From an uncultured Bacteroidota bacterium (GTDB taxonomy: Bacteria > Bacteroidota > Bacteroidia > Chitinophagales > Saprospiraceae), in contig CALMBD010000303.1 of assembly GCA_937861115.1 (NCBI GenBank), positions 1-64,000 on the forward strand: 64,000 nucleotides of DNA, given 5' to 3'. Shown here piece after piece: positions 63,922 to 64,000 of the stretch. The notes below the pieces were generated by a model. It searched no databases, had not been told where the DNA came from, and saw only the letters and a program-made list of their open reading frames with translations. Position 1 is the stretch's first letter. Each line of letters starts with the position of its first letter. The position numbers and the translations under genes are program-made.

Positions 63922-64000
63922 CCTGCTTTGTTTTTGTGTACCGAGCGATTGCATTCAATTGGCAAGCGGGATGGCCTTAGGGGAGGGTTTTCGAAAGGCT

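Noticed and set aside
1..64000. tRNA, rRNA or prophage genes
   Set aside because: No intergenic segment showed a T-loop-like GGTTCGAATCC pattern, rRNA stretch, integrase or phage structural gene.

Overview
The window reads as a chromosomal segment of a Bacteroidota bacterium, most likely a Saprospiria-like lineage (inference). Supporting signs: several secreted proteins end in type IX secretion (T9SS) sorting domains, two of type B (gliding-motility-associated C-terminal domain) and two of type A; there is a BshC bacillithiol gene; the Bacteroidota -7 promoter element TAnnTTTG recurs upstream of genes; Shine-Dalgarno sequences are weak. Base composition looks moderate and even. I see no prophage, integrase, transposase, CRISPR array, rRNA or tRNA gene. 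I call 43 protein-coding genes, nearly all intact.

Layout. 1-9000: a 7-bp tandem repeat at the edge, a membrane helix-hairpin-helix protein, an OmpA-type lipid/peptidoglycan-anchoring protein, a secreted BNR/Asp-box propeller protein, a lipoprotein, an orphan LytS-type histidine kinase, a haem-binding/intradiol-dioxygenase fusion and a coiled-coil membrane protein. 9350-16920: housekeeping genes (DEDDy exonuclease, rpe, LptF/G permease, PAP2 phosphatase, miaA, an acyltransferase, bshC). 16987-34541: two giant type-B T9SS surface proteins flanking plsC, cystathionine beta-synthase and a 1242-residue TraB/GumN protein; a foldback (MITE-like) element and a hairpin repeat sit in the gaps. 34706-36312: a compact copper/cytochrome operon (metal-binding lipoprotein, SCO, cytochrome c lipoprotein).

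36511-47545: purB, a membrane glycosyltransferase, a choice-of-anchor B surface protein, a BASS transporter, an RMD1-family protein, a lone BtuG-like beta-propeller lipoprotein behind a clear cobalamin riboswitch, a DinB-like protein, rimO and a DUF2007 protein. 47608-54553: a TolB-propeller/amidohydrolase fusion, a GT87-like membrane protein, an unrecognised secreted helical protein and a kelch protein whose 3' end runs into a cluster of REP-like repeats. 54804-63921: a CxxxY-type CcmE, an ABC ATPase/permease pair, a membrane-anchored receiver-AraC regulator without a kinase, a polytopic membrane protein, an aminotransferase, a membrane-anchored Ppx/GppA-like protein and a putative outer-membrane barrel.

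The most rewarding items are the riboswitch-controlled solitary BtuG-like gene, the kinase-less transmembrane receiver-AraC protein, the membrane-anchored Ppx/GppA-like protein, the haem/dioxygenase fusion, and the small repeat elements (25255-25415, 29443-29527, 54539-54800, 55217-55311).
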